From assembly GCF_000801105.2 (NCBI RefSeq), contig NC_079512.1, positions 37,155,848-37,219,847 of the forward strand: a DNA stretch of 64,000 bases, in the 5' to 3' direction. Each line of letters begins with the position of its first letter. Positions within the stretch are counted from its first letter, which is position 1. A model generated the notes under the pieces. It saw nothing but the letters and a program-made list of their open reading frames with translations, searched no databases and had not been told where the DNA came from. This DNA comes from Raphanus sativus. Taxonomy: Eukaryota; Streptophyta; Magnoliopsida; Brassicales; Brassicaceae. The translations under genes and the position numbers were made by a program. Shown in pieces: positions 1 to 13,500 of this stretch.

Positions 1-950
1 AAAAAAAAAAAAAATCCCTTGATTGACTCCATAAAAGAAAAGAGTTCTATTTAAAGAAGTGTTTTGAGTTCTTTGGGATATCTTGGTGAGTGATGAGAGT
101 TGGGTTTTGGCACTTGAAGTTGAAGTTTCAGCTTGTATATGTATGGGGAAGGGTAGAACAATGGAGATTGAGCATTGTATGCATGAGTTGACCCCTTTCT
201 TAGATATATTATGTGCATTACCAAAGCTACTTTGTTTTGAGAGTAAACCACCTCTAAAGATTGTTTTGAACTTCTTATTTCATCATTGAACAAAAGCATT
301 TCCTTCAAACCAAATGACTTGGACCTTTTGACCATATGCAAGATTTTCTATTGAGTTTGCTTAATGATTGTTAGAGAGTTGTTGAATTTGGGTTTGTGGA
401 ATCATGATGATGAGTGTAGAGATCAAAAGAGTTGAATAGGTCTAGAGAAGTTAGAGAAGAATGGATGTTTTGCTCTAGCTAGTTGTTATGATTATGCAAG
501 GTTGTTAAGATGAGGCTAAGAAGAGCGTTTTTTTTGGTTATGAAATCCCTGTTTCAAGCCTCTCCTCCTTAGTTCTTGAAAGTTTACTTGAGGACAAGTA
601 AAGGACTAGTGTGGGGGAGTTGATATCTTGCATATTTACATGTTTTTAGCTTTCATATCTTATGCATTTTGATCATATAGCTTAGATCTTAGTGTCTTTA
701 GGATCCATATTGCATTCATATGTCCCTATCAGGTGTTGGAGCATACTATGAGATGATGTGAAGTGTTTGAGAGTTCAAAGATCCAAGAGAGGTGAAGAAT
801 GATGCTCAGCCAAACAAGTACTCTTTTAGACTCGACTGGACCGGAATGGTCGAGACCGGAATCACCATCCCGGGCGTGTGGGCAAGACCGGAGAGACAAG
901 ACCGCCATCACCACTCGGGCGTGAAGGCCAGGACCGGACAGGTCAGACCG
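1..950 (+). mobile_element. 3' part of a Ty3/gypsy-like LTR retrotransposon (remnant)
   Basis: No intact protein is encoded. A purine-rich tract ending in gtgggggagt (611-620) is followed directly by tgatatcttgcat (from 621). This has the form of a polypurine tract next to the 5' edge of a 3' LTR, and the surrounding wording is typical of Brassicaceae gypsy elements. Positions 835-950 carry several imperfect copies of a gaccgga motif. The LTR end is not seen because the sequence runs into the 951-1050 gap. The short reading frames at 51-341 (minus) and 83-289 (plus) look like non-coding post-pol sequence. The family assignment is by resemblance only. Confidence 0.5.
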
Positions 951-1050
951 NNNNNNNNNNNNNNNNNNNNNNNNNNNNNNNNNNNNNNNNNNNNNNNNNN
1001 NNNNNNNNNNNNNNNNNNNNNNNNNNNNNNNNNNNNNNNNNNNNNNNNNN
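951..1050. other. assembly gap of 100 N
   Basis: Exactly 100 N, the conventional placeholder for a gap of unknown size. It separates retrotransposon sequence from the WEB1-like gene fragment, so adjacency and orientation of the two sides are not proven. Confidence 0.98.
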
Positions 1051-1286
1051 TAAGTGTAGAACAAGAGCTGAGAAAATGGAGGGAAGAACATGACGTAAAG
1101 AAAAAGAATGGTGATGATGAAATGAACATAGAGGGAAGAAGCTTAGAAGAAGAGTCTAAGGAGAAAGAAACAGAGTCTAATGGAACTGAAACAGACCCAA
1201 CCCCACAGGCGAATCCTGTAAAGAAAAAGAAGAAACTTTTCCCAAGATTTTTTATGTTCATGATGAAGAAGAAGTCACATAAGTGA
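1051..1286 (+). CDS. WEL2: C-terminal fragment of a WEB1/PMI2-like (DUF827) coiled-coil protein
   Basis: Only the last 77 codons or so remain, entering from the assembly gap in frame at 1053 and ending with TGA at 1284-1286. The fragment starts in a charged helix (VEQELRKWREEH), passes through an acidic Glu/Thr-rich linker, and ends in a basic lysine run followed by LFPRFFMF and a KKKSHK tail. That tail is characteristic of WEAK CHLOROPLAST MOVEMENT UNDER BLUE LIGHT-like proteins, cytosolic coiled-coil proteins linked to chloroplast photorelocation. In Arabidopsis the member WEL2 (At4g33390, from memory) is the immediate neighbour of the Vid27-like gene found next here, which supports the assignment. 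The N-terminal bulk is missing. Joining it to the open frame on the other side of the N run is not justified. Confidence 0.65.
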
Positions 1287-1563
1287 GTTTTGATGTGAAT
1301 ATTTAATTATTATGTAAAACTTTATTTAATGTAAAAGTACTAATTACCAGATTTATTTCAGACAAACTTTCTTTTCATGCTAACCTTCTAGCTTATTTCA
1401 AATGGAAACCATAATATAAGCAACTTAAAAGTCAATGTCATACCAAAATAGTTTAGCACATCCTGGGATGTCTTGTGTCTGAAATCTAAGAGCGAGAAAA
1501 CAGGAGTTACAACATACTAGAATTCGAACTATATAGACTTAAGGTTGTCCATCACTTGCTTGT

Positions 1564-3979
1564 TTATCGCTTGCTGGATAAGCTGAAAGAGCTGACTTTC
1601 ATGGGAGTTGCAATGACCAGAGGCGCTTCAGGTGAACCAGAGATTGCAAAGTTGTCATTCATGAAGCGGCTGTCCACGATGGATTTCATTTCGGAGGACT
1701 ATCTTGTGCAGTAGCATTTCTTCAGGCCTTCCTGGTCATGGTAGCATTCATGAGATCCGTTCTTCACTTGCTGAAAGTTCCATATTCACACTGAATTTGC
1801 CAACAGTTGCCACCACATGACGCTCTTGTTTCCCATCCTCCGTGACCTGTACATATCGAAATTTACCAACAAGGAAACAACTTAAGATGATTACCAAAAA
1901 CTAACACCAGGACAAATAAGAAACACTATAACCTGTAATTTAGAAAACTGTGGGAAAAAACTGAACAAGACAATACAACTTTTTATTGCACAGGCAAAAC
2001 GTTCATGTTATGGGAACTGTACTTCAACTAAGAAATAAACTTCTCCAGTAGCCAATATAAATGTAAACACCTGCATAAACTCACCAACTCAGCTAGTGGA
2101 ATGGTATCAAAAGGAAGCAATCCAACAAAAAGAGACCTAGTCTTTCGTGTGAAAAGAGAAAAATCAATATGTTTGTCTTCCAGAAAATTCATAGAGTTCA
2201 AAGACTATGCACTCTACTATGAAGAAAACATGCAAACAATGATGCGGTTAGTTTAGAGGAAGACTGTCACTTAGGCGCACAGTATAAGTAGCAACTAGAG
2301 TTTTGCTTACCCATGAAAACTGAGCATTGCGGAACTTGTTGTTAGACCCAGCTAAATGGGCGTCAAGAGGTCTTAGCTTTAGCAACCTCGGTGCAGCGAT
2401 CTTATTTCCCATGCGACCTTCGAAGCCAGTCTTGGTTTTACCAGCCTTGTCAGTGAAAAGGGTACAGATAACAATCAGATACGTATCAGTTGTACCAACA
2501 ATCCATTTCCCATCGTACGTAGCATCCACATGAGTTACAGGCGCACCAAGTCCAGGGAAAGCAGTCTTCGCCTGCCTCATAGTGTTGCTCGAGTAAAGCC
2601 TAATCTTCCCATCAAGAGAGCCAACAACAATTGAGCCATCACCAGTGGTCGCAAAGCACTGGAAGTTAGTCCCTCTAGAAAACTGATGCCCCTGTTGCCA
2701 ATTTCAAAACCGGAGCACTGGCAGCAGCGAGATCCTGAACCATCCCATACCTATCACGCATATCCCACCTGCAAAGCCTGTTGTTATCCAAACCGAGAAA
2801 CGTAGACGCAGAAGGGTCCAATTGAGCACCTTTCCCATCGTTTAGTAATGTCACTCATAGAGATATCAACTCCATCTTTCTCAACTTCCACTCCGAAAAT
2901 AACCTTCCCGGTCTCAATATCAAGCTGATGGATCCCTCGGTTTTGACTCATGGGACTCATGAGCAGCATGTTAGTCTCAGCTCTCATGAGAAGAGCCTTC
3001 CTCGGCTGCGCAGAGTGAGCCCTACCACCAAACCCACCACCCTCGAAGTTAACACAAACACCTTTCCCTTGAATCCCTTGCTCATGTTCTTGAACACCTG
3101 AATACCAGAATCCCCCACAAGGAAACTATTATCCAACGCACCGAGAGCTAAGCTATGTATCCCTTCGCTCGTAGCTTCCTCAAAAGCCTCCGTCAGATCC
3201 TGCGTATCTCTCACCGGGAGTCGCTGCGGACGACTCGGGACTCTTGAGCAAAATATCATCAGCGTCTTCCCACATGGAATCATCGGCGGCCTCGGGATTC
3301 GCCCAACCGATGAAGTCTTTCCCGAAGATCTTCGCTTTGCTGGCCTCGTTCAACTCGACGCCGTGATTGTTCTCGAACAAGCAGTTTTCGTAGCTGTTCA
3401 CATAAGCCGCGAAGTCTTCGGTGGTGGCGAATTTCAACGCCCAGACGCCTCTAGCGACGAAATCGACGCGGCGCTGGTCTTTGTACGCCTTCAATTGCAT
3501 CTCGTCTGATACCTTCTCCCGGATCTTGCTCCCTACCTTCAGAACCCACCATTCCGTCTCTGAATCTCGATTCTCATCTTCGTCTTCGTCTTCTTCGTCC
3601 TCGTTCACTCGAGAGGTCTTCACGAAGCAGTAAGCGGTGGATTTCTCGGCGGTGATCCATTGGCTTTGGGTGTGTTGCCGTTGATGTAACGGAAAAGCCG
3701 AGCTGAGTTCTGCGTAGACGACGGAGGAGGTGTTGTTGTTGATGTGTATTTCAGCTTCAGTGCTCTGAGCTTGGCGTCGACGTCGTCTAGTGATGATGAA
3801 GGAGGTTTAGGACGGAGGAGACGACGGCCACCGGAGGAAGATGGATCTAACGTATCGTCCCTGGAGTCCTCGAACTTGTCTTCCTCTTCGCCGTCGTCTC
3901 TTCGTTCTTCGTACTCTTCGTATTCCTCTTCATCTGATGTACAGATCTCAAGATCTTCGTGACTGTGAGCTGCTCCCAT
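1564..3979 (-). CDS. CYPRO4: CYPRO4/Vid27-like protein, reading frame broken by about ten 1-bp indels
   Basis: Start codon at 3979 ([12 protein letters not shown]), stop TAA at 1564-1566. The protein has an acidic N-terminus, then the Vid27 beta-propeller region with pieces such as [39 protein letters not shown] and [11 protein letters not shown]. Family members resemble yeast Vid27 (vacuolar import/degradation), but the plant role is poorly known. One intron is visible, with donor gtaagc after FSW near 2311 and acceptor tacag near 1849. The frame changes repeatedly: about 3661 (loss), 3214 (extra C), 3073 (loss), 2897 and 2883 (compensating pair), 2842 (extra), 2702 (extra), 1785 (extra), 1708 (loss), 1684 (extra). 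Most sites are short homopolymers and the residues between them stay conserved. That looks like sequence error near a contig end more than decay, but a pseudogene is possible. Gene order agrees with Arabidopsis At4g33400. Confidence 0.75.
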
Positions 3980-3992
3980 TTCGAAGAAACCC

Positions 3993-3998
<6 letters not shown>

Positions 3999-4049
<51 letters not shown>
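3999..4049. repeat. (GA)n microsatellite in the 5' leader of the CYPRO4-like gene
   Basis: About 25 uninterrupted GA units lie roughly 20 bp upstream of the CYPRO4 start codon (CT on the coding strand). A pure C run of 14 bases follows at 4166-4179. CT-rich leaders are common in plant genes. Confidence 0.9.
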
Positions 4050-4051
<2 letters not shown>

Positions 4052-4910
4052 GGAAATAACGGCAATGAGATTCAAACTGAAGGTGGGAAACTGTAGTAGT
4101 ATGAGGAGGAGGAGGAGACGAGCGTAAATTCGAAATTTGAAAAATTAGGGTTTTTAGCCATGTGTCCCCCCCCCCCCCCTTTAAACACTCAGATTGGAGA
4201 TAACCGGCTACAGCCAGTAAACAAAGTTGAAGCGCACCTGAAGTAATATTAAATAAATACCGGCAACAGCCCGTTAATCGGGCTTATTTAATATAGTGAA
4301 GTTAAAAATAGTCTAACCTTAGTTTTGCAGTTTTGGGGTTAACTAATCATACTGTAATACGTTAGCTAATACACTTTTTAATTAATTCCAAATTATCTTT
4401 TCGTCGCATCTTCTCCAACGTGTGTGAGACTGAGACCTAGATGTGAGTGATCCCAATTCACTCCATTGAAGCCTTTTGCAAGGAAATTCAACAACGCGTT
4501 TAGGGTTTCTCAGGTGAGAAAAATCTCTGCTTTCTCATTTTATTTTGATATTTTCCTCTGATCTAATATCTAACAATCTGCGTCTCACTCTCTTCTGAAC
4601 TGGAGACATTGCTTGATTAATTACTACAAGCTCTCCAGTCCAGACCTAGTTTTGTAATAAAACCCCATCATTGAAAAAATACGAAACTTGGTTTCCTTTA
4701 TGGATTGCTTAGTTTCCCTAAATGTCAAATCTTTTTGTTTATATCTGCGTATAAAACCAATCCGACATTTACTTTGAATCGTATGGAACTCAAATTAAGC
4801 TATGATGTCTGAATTTGTGACTGACCATGTTCGGTAAAAACTCTTAAAAACTGAAGCTTTATTGTTTTTTTTTCCGTGTGTGTGTGTGATTTGATCTTTA
4901 GCAGGTTCAC
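4050..4910. promoter_or_regulatory. divergent upstream region of CYPRO4-like and SPPL1, with a 5'-UTR intron of SPPL1
   Basis: No protein-coding frame is supported. A likely leader intron of SPPL1 runs from the donor after tctcag (gtgag, 4514) to the acceptor tagcag (4904), six bases before the SPPL1 ATG. A Brassicaceae gene often carries such an intron just before its start codon. The rest is AT-rich sequence serving as the shared 5' region of two divergent genes. Confidence 0.5.
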
Positions 4911-6282
4911 ATGGAGACTCTATGGACACTTTTGTATCTGCTAGAACCTGCTCCAGCTACTCTCATTCTCACAGCTGTCACCGTCACATTCGCATCTGCC
5001 TTCCGCGCGCTTAACTACTCCAAAGAGATGGAGAGAAACCGTGACTTCTCCGAAGCTTCCATCACACTAGACACCTCTCAAGCCCTGATGATCCCTGTCA
5101 TGAGCTCCTGCAGTTTGCTTCTCATGTTCTACCTCTTCTCTTCCGTCTCTCAGCTCCTCACCGCCTTCACAGCCGTCGCCTCCGTCTCATCTCTCTTCTT
5201 TTGGCTCTCGCCCTACGCCTTGTATGTCAAGTCCCAGCTTGGCCTCTCTGATCCTTTTCTTTCACGCTGCTGCTCTAAGTCGTTCACTAGAATCCAAGGA
5301 CTGCTGCTTGTGGCTTGTGCAGTCACGGTAGTGGCGTGGCTCGTCTCTGGTCATTGGGTGTTGAACAACTTGCTTGGGATCTCTATCTGCATTGCTTTCG
5401 TCAGCCATGTCCGTCTTCCCAATATCAAGACATGTGCTATGCTGCTCCTGTGTCTCTTTGTGTATGACATATTCTGGGTCTTCTTCTCCGAGAGATTCTT
5501 TGGTGCTAACGTTATGGTGACCGTGGCAACTCAGCAAGCGTCGAACCCGGTTCATACTGTAGCCAACAGTTTGAATCTTCCTGGACTGGAGTTGATCACA
5601 AAGAAACTTGAACTGCCTGTTAAAATAGTGTTTCCAAGGAACCTATTGGGTGGTGTGGTGCCTGGTGTGAATGCCTCAGATTTCATGATGCTTGGTCTTG
5701 GTGACATGGTAGTACAGATTCAAAAAACCTTTGTTTGTTTATAGTTTAAGATTGTTTCTTTCTTCCAGTGTGCACTAACTGTATGAGATGTTGTTTTTTT
5801 TTTGTTTTCAGGCTATTCCTGCAATGCTTTTGGCTTTGATACTCTGCTTTGACCATAGGAAAAGTAGAGATGTAGTGAATCTTTCTGATCTTAAATCTTT
5901 CAAGGGGCACAAGTACATATGGTATGCACTTCCTGGGTACGCCATTGGCTTGGTCTCGGCTCTAGCTGCAGGTGTCTTAACCCACTCACCGCAGCCAGCT
6001 CTGCTTTATCTGGTACTTGTTTCTCTTAACCGAAACTGTTGATTCAGTCCAATGTTTGTGTCGTTAACGAAGTTTTGTTGGTATATATTCATTTGGATCA
6101 GTGATGTATAATGAGATTATGATTGTTTAACCCGTTTTTTTTGTGGTGTGGATTATATATAGGTACCATCTACGCTAGGACCGGTGATCTTCATGTCATG
6201 GCGGAGAAAGGATCTTGCGGAGCTGTGGGAAGGATCAGCATTGTCCAATCCCACTGAAAAATCTCATGAAATAGAGATCTGA
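4911..6282 (+). CDS. SPPL1: signal peptide peptidase-like 1, intramembrane aspartyl protease
   Basis: Three coding exons, 4911-5708, 5812-6012 and 6163-6282, join to 372 codons, the usual SPPL1 length. The protein is mostly hydrophobic with about nine membrane segments. The catalytic pair of GxGD proteases is present: Tyr185-Asp186 in VYDIFWVFF and Asp265 in LGLGDM, followed by the PAL signature at residues 328-330 (SPQPALLYL). Such enzymes cleave type II transmembrane segments, and plant SPPL1/2 proteins are placed in endosomal membranes. The ATG follows a probable leader-intron acceptor by six bases. Both introns are GT-AG and short. The gene is intact and corresponds to Arabidopsis At4g33410 in sequence and position. 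Confidence 0.93.
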
Positions 6283-8272
6283 GTTTATTATATCAGTCGA
6301 AGATCTTAGCTCAGAAACATAAAAACAAAACCACAAAGACGTTTCGTAGGAAAGATATCAGATCAGGTGTCTTGTATTCTCAAGTAAAAAAACAGAAGTA
6401 TATCTCATTTTATTGCATTATATACCTTACATACTTCCAAAATATTCAAGGAAGTAAAATATATATTCAAATTCCAAGGGTATAACATCTGATATCAAAT
6501 GAACTACAATTTTTAGAAGATCAATCATATGAAAACTAAGCAAAATTTGAAGTGTTTTCCAAACTTTGTATCATCAATTTCTTGTTCATTCGACGTATAC
6601 TAACTAGTTGTCAAGACACGATGCGTCGATGGCCAAAGCTGAGAACAATAATGAGGAAATTTTGTATCAAATAAAAGTTCATTTACAGTGTAGACTCAGC
6701 TGCTCTATAGAAGTGTATATTACGTCAAAAAAAAACATTTTCAAGATTAAATAGTAAAAACATTTCTTGAATCAACTGTTCTTGTCCTAACCGGATAAGG
6801 AAGTGGAACAATGTAGCAGTAGCACTAGACAATGCGCGTAGAAAGCACTGAGTGATTAAAAAGTGAATATTGGCATGCGATTACATTAACAATACCAAAT
6901 TCTCTTGTCCGTTTCTATGGATGTCTCGAGCTAATGGAAGCCAGCTACATGTCTCCTTTGACTTTTATATCTAAGAGTTCTCTTCAATCATACATGCATC
7001 TAAACTAACTAGTCACTACTCAACTCATTATTATCTTATTCAGCACTGATAGATAGTCAAATTCTCTACATTTCAAAACGAAATATAAGCTTTAAATTTG
7101 ATCCTTCTCGATAGCTATCATAGTTATCTCGATCGTTTCTACAAGATCAACATTAACTCCAGAAAAATCAACTAAATGTTGATCTACTTTGTGCTAATCT
7201 CCCATAAGCTTAATATCCGAATTAAAATTCATTGTTTAAGACAATGGGTAGAATCATATCTTAAATAAACCAATGAAACATAATCTTTTTTTAACCGTTG
7301 TGTGATCCCAATAGAATATAATCTTTATGTGGCTAATTTGGGTCTGAGTTTATCATATCACCATGTTTAAGTTTTTGCCGTTCGAGGCTTCTCGAATCAG
7401 CATGTTTAAGTTTAGTTCCTTTGCCATCAAAAACTCTTTGCTTAAACCTTTTTTATAATTTAGCTAATATAAAATGATTTGTAGTGAAATACACATTCAT
7501 CTTCAAAATAAAATAAAATACAAGTTTTTGTATTTAAATAAGAACTTGTGGTCAGGTATATTGAGCATGAGGTAAATTTGGTATTAAGTTATTAATACCA
7601 ACAGAATTTGTGGACAAAGCGAATTCAAGTTTTGGCAACGGAAAGAAATGGTTTTATGTGTCAAAACAACGTGCCACTTTTTCATGCAATAACATGCAAA
7701 TTAGGCCAGTCATTACGAATAAAACAAGTTGAGTAATTCGCTAATAATAAGAGTAAACGGGATTTGAACAAAAAAAAAAGAGTAAACGGGAAGGCCGCAT
7801 AGACCACTATTTCCTATCATGGGGCCAATGGTCCAATACACAATTATTATATAATTTGGGTTTGAGTGTGTTCCATGTTTCAAGTGACGGAGGTAGAATC
7901 AAAATTTCTATGTTTCAAGTGACGGAGGTAGAATCAAAATTCATTGAGATCAAAATCATATATGCATAAATTTATTAGAGATTTCATAAAAAAATAAGGG
8001 GTCAAACCCTCAAAAATGATCCAATTATTCAATATATTCTAAAGTTATAGGTTTATATTAACTAAAATTTAAAAATTGATAGGGGTCAGTTGACCCCCCC
8101 TTACTCCTTTACTGCTTCCGCCACTGGTTTCAACCACTCCAATATCATGAAGCGTGTCCAAGTGAGAGTCCATACTATATATAAGCATGTATACCCAAGC
8201 TTGTAAACTTAACAGCATACCTAAAATAGCTTAAAAATACACACATCATTAGATTTAGAGCTGAAAAATAAT
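6283..8272. other. intergenic region between SPPL1 and PRX47
   Basis: About 2 kb, AT-rich, with no supported gene. It holds a short candidate MITE at 7882-8126, a direct echo of gagtaaacggga at about 7750 and 7781, and a TATA-like box, actatatata, near 8173-8182, about 95 bp before the PRX47 ATG. Confidence 0.6.
7882..8126. mobile_element. small non-autonomous TIR element (candidate)
   Basis: The left edge reads aagtgacggaggtag and the right edge is the imperfect inverted form cttccgccactg. Both sides are flanked by gtttc (7877-7881 and 8127-8131). The left edge also carries a 36-bp tandem duplication (gtttcaagtgacggagg at 7877 and again at about 7912). The short flanking repeat and imperfect ends make the family uncertain. 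Confidence 0.35.
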
Positions 8273-10003
<1,731 letters not shown>

Positions 10004-10596
10004 GCATATATGCAAAAATGCATCAAAGATTTTTGTATTAATGCTCCAAACCTTTGGTTATATCTCTACTCTTTATCATATGATTTAGATGATGAGTCTC
10101 TCTTGTTCTACCATGTAACAGAATCGGTGTAATCTATCATAATATGTAGTTGTATACTTAGTTGTTTGTGGGTTTCAGATATCACCAAAGCGTGTGACCT
10201 CTCTCTATGTATTTAAAAAGTTATGATCTTTGTCTCTATATAAGGCCACATTCGATTTTTTTTTGTTTTTTTTTTTCACTTGAGCACTCCCGTATATATA
10301 AATAGCAAGATAACATAGAACAGGCCTAAATATTATCTTAAACATGATATAAACATAAACGTGTAATATGTAAATCACGTCAGAACAATCCTCAAAAGTT
10401 AACTTTTTAAAGTCGTGTTTTGAGTTTTAGTTTTCAACAACATTCAAACCCCTTTTTATATAAAACTTACAAACCCCAATCTCATTTTTTTTCATGCATG
10501 TACTCACACTTAAGAACCAATTATATGGAGCAGCAGAAACTAAAACCCTCAATAAATACAAAAGAAGAAGAAAAGCAATTCGTGTTACAACAAATC
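10004..10596. other. intergenic region between the 3' ends of PRX47 and BAK1
   Basis: Convergent 3' regions of 593 bp. Apart from AT-rich 3'-UTR-like sequence and a thymidine-rich stretch near 10257-10276, I see nothing. The frame at 10420-10743 is antisense to the end of BAK1 and is not a gene. Confidence 0.6.
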
Positions 10597-13500
10597 TTAT
10601 CTTGGACCCGAAGGATAATCGTTTTCGATGTGGGAAGTGGAATCGCCTATGAGCCAGGCAGTGTTTGGTTGGTTATAGTTTTGGTAGTTGAAATCTTGTC
10701 TGAACATTTCCTCCTTTTGCCACTCTTCCCATCTCTCAGCTAATCCATCTCCTTCAAGCATTCTCACAACTTCAGACATTTTGGGTCTCTCCATCGGTGA
10801 GCTCTGAGTGCAGAGCAGAGCCACTTGGATCAGCTGCTCCACTTCTTCGTCTATATAATTACCCTGAAGATCCACATCTACTAGCGCTTCCAACTTCTTC
10901 TCTTTCAACAACCCTTTCACCTGTTGAGAATGGTAACCAAACGAATTAAACACAAAAAAGAAGAAACACACACATCATGGAGTCTATACAAAATGTGAAA
11001 ACACATACCCAGTCTAGCAACATGACATCATCGTCATTTGCGAGGCGAGCAAGATCAAAAGCTCTTTGTCCAGTAATCAGCTCAAGAAGCATGACTCCAT
11101 AACCAAACACATCAGTTTTCTCTGATGATTTTCCTGTAGAGAGATACTCAGGGGCTATATGACCAATCGTACCACGCACTGCTGTTGTCACATGCGTGTC
11201 TTTGTAGTCCATGAGTTTTGCGAGCCCAAAGTCACCGACCACGGCTTCAAAGTCCTCGTCCAACAATATATTTGCAGCTTTCACATCTCGATGAATGATC
11301 TTCGGGTCGCAATGATCATGTAAATACGCAAGCCCCCTTGCCGATCCCAACGCAATACGCTGCCTCTTCGGCCAATCAAGTGGCGGCTGGGACTCCGGAC
11401 GGTCTAAGGAGAAGATAAGAATTATATAACATTAACTCACAGATCAACAACACTTAAAAGGAATAAAGCTACAAGATGAGAGAGATTACCTCTTAAACAG
11501 GAGGCAACACTTCCATTAGCCATGTAGGGATAAACAAGCAATCTCTCTGTTGGAGTCATGCAGAAACCACGAAGGCGAAGCAAGTTCCTATGAACCGCCA
11601 TACTGATCATCTCAACCTCGGTCTGGAACTGCAGTTCTCCACCTTGGGTGCGCTCCTCTTTCAGTCTTTTAACCGCCACTAAAGTACCATCAGCCAACCG
11701 TCCTTTATAGACTTTGCCAAAACCACCTCTACCCAATATGTTCCTGTTGCTAAAATTATCCGAAGCAACTTGCAGTTCACGTAACGAAAACCTCTTTAGT
11801 TGTCCTAAATGGACCTCTGGATCCTCTTCAGCTGCAAAAAAAAAAAAAAACAAACAAACGTTTGAGCCAGAAAAGTGTTAACGAGGAAACAAACAACGGA
11901 AGTAGGGGTGGGCACTTTGCCCGATACCCGAAGTGGCACCCGAACCCGACCCAAAAAACCCGAACCGAAATCCGAACCGAAGTAGCAAAATACCCGAACG
12001 GGTATTGAATTATGAGAGATTGGATATCCGAACCCGAACGGGTAATACCCGAACCCGAATGGATATCCGAAAATAACCGAACTTATGTACTATTAACCAT
12101 ATATTCATAGTTTACTTCTCTAATTTTATTCAAAATACTTATATTAATTATACATATGGTTTAAAATTAGATAATATACATATAATTGCAAGAAAAGTGA
12201 TTTTTTGCTCACTTAAAATGCTTAAAATGCATGTCCAAATTTTAGTTTCATGCATTAACAAAAGCTACAGCTAAAATTTTAAAACAATAATCAAATTAGT
12301 GTATTTTATTTTTAAGATTTTATCTTCAAATCATTCAATGTATTAAAAATAAAATATCAGTTAAGTAAAATTTATATTTTTTAAAAGAAAAAAACTTGAG
12401 AAATGAAAAAGTTAATTTTTTTTTGCAAAATCTAATATCCGAAAACCCGACCCGAAATAACCGAATCCGAACTAAAAATACCCGAACCCGACCCGAAGTA
12501 CAGAAATACCCGAACGGGTTTTATACTCCTATACCGAAATACCCGAAAATCCGAAATACCCGATCCGAACCCGAACGGATATCCGAACGCCCACCCCTAA
12601 ACGGAAGTTTCAGCTAACCTGGTACATCAAAGAAGTGGTCCTGTGGTTTTTTCCTTCGCCACAAAGCAAGGGCAATGGCTGGAACAGCAAATAGAAGTGC
12701 AGCACCTGCGGCAACTCCTCCCGCAATTGCTCCAGTAATTCTATTACTCCCTGCAGGTAACAAACAGGTTTCATCATTCATCATTGGCCACTGACTGTTA
12801 ATTCTTTTTCTGCTCACTCAAATCGGCAGTGCCATATATTCATCTATTTATAGTTGTGGAAGAAGCGATAAAAACCACATATAAAAGACATGTCATAGAC
12901 AAAAAGTTAAACCTGTAGGTGAAGGCGGTGTAGGAGAGATGGGAGGTGGCGGAGAAGAGGGAAGGGGGGTCAATAGGGTGTTGGCAAAACTGTAGATAAA
13001 TTCCAATCAATTAATCAATCATTCCGACATGTCCACAAAGATATGAAAGTAGGAGAGAAAGAAGCAAAACCTGATGGGTGTGAAAAGTGAAAAGGAACCG
13101 TTAACAGGGATATCTCCAGTGAGACGAGTGTTTGAGAGATCCCTGGATTTTCCAAGATGATATCATTTTGTTGGCCAAAACAATAAACAGAAGCACTCAA
13201 AAGACATTTGGGAGAGACTTACAGAACTTGCAGGGACAAGACAGCAGTCAAAGACCTCGGAATTTCTCCAGATAAGCTATTGTTATTAAGACGCCTAAAC
13301 ACCAATAGAAAAAAGGACCATGACATGAATAAGCGGATAGACATGAACCGGTAATGAGTTGATTCTCTGATGGAGGTGGAGAAAATAATTACAATGGAAC
13401 TTTGTGCTTACAGGAAACGGAGTTTCTGAAGTCGGCCAAGAGTTGATGGGATGGGACCGCTTAAATTGTTCAAGTAAAGGTCCAAGCTCACAAGTTCTGT

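Noticed and set aside
792..1286. Open frame running from retrotransposon sequence through the N gap into the WEB1-like fragment
   Set aside because: The frame depends on 100 placeholder N and joins two unrelated sequences; it is not evidence of a fusion gene.
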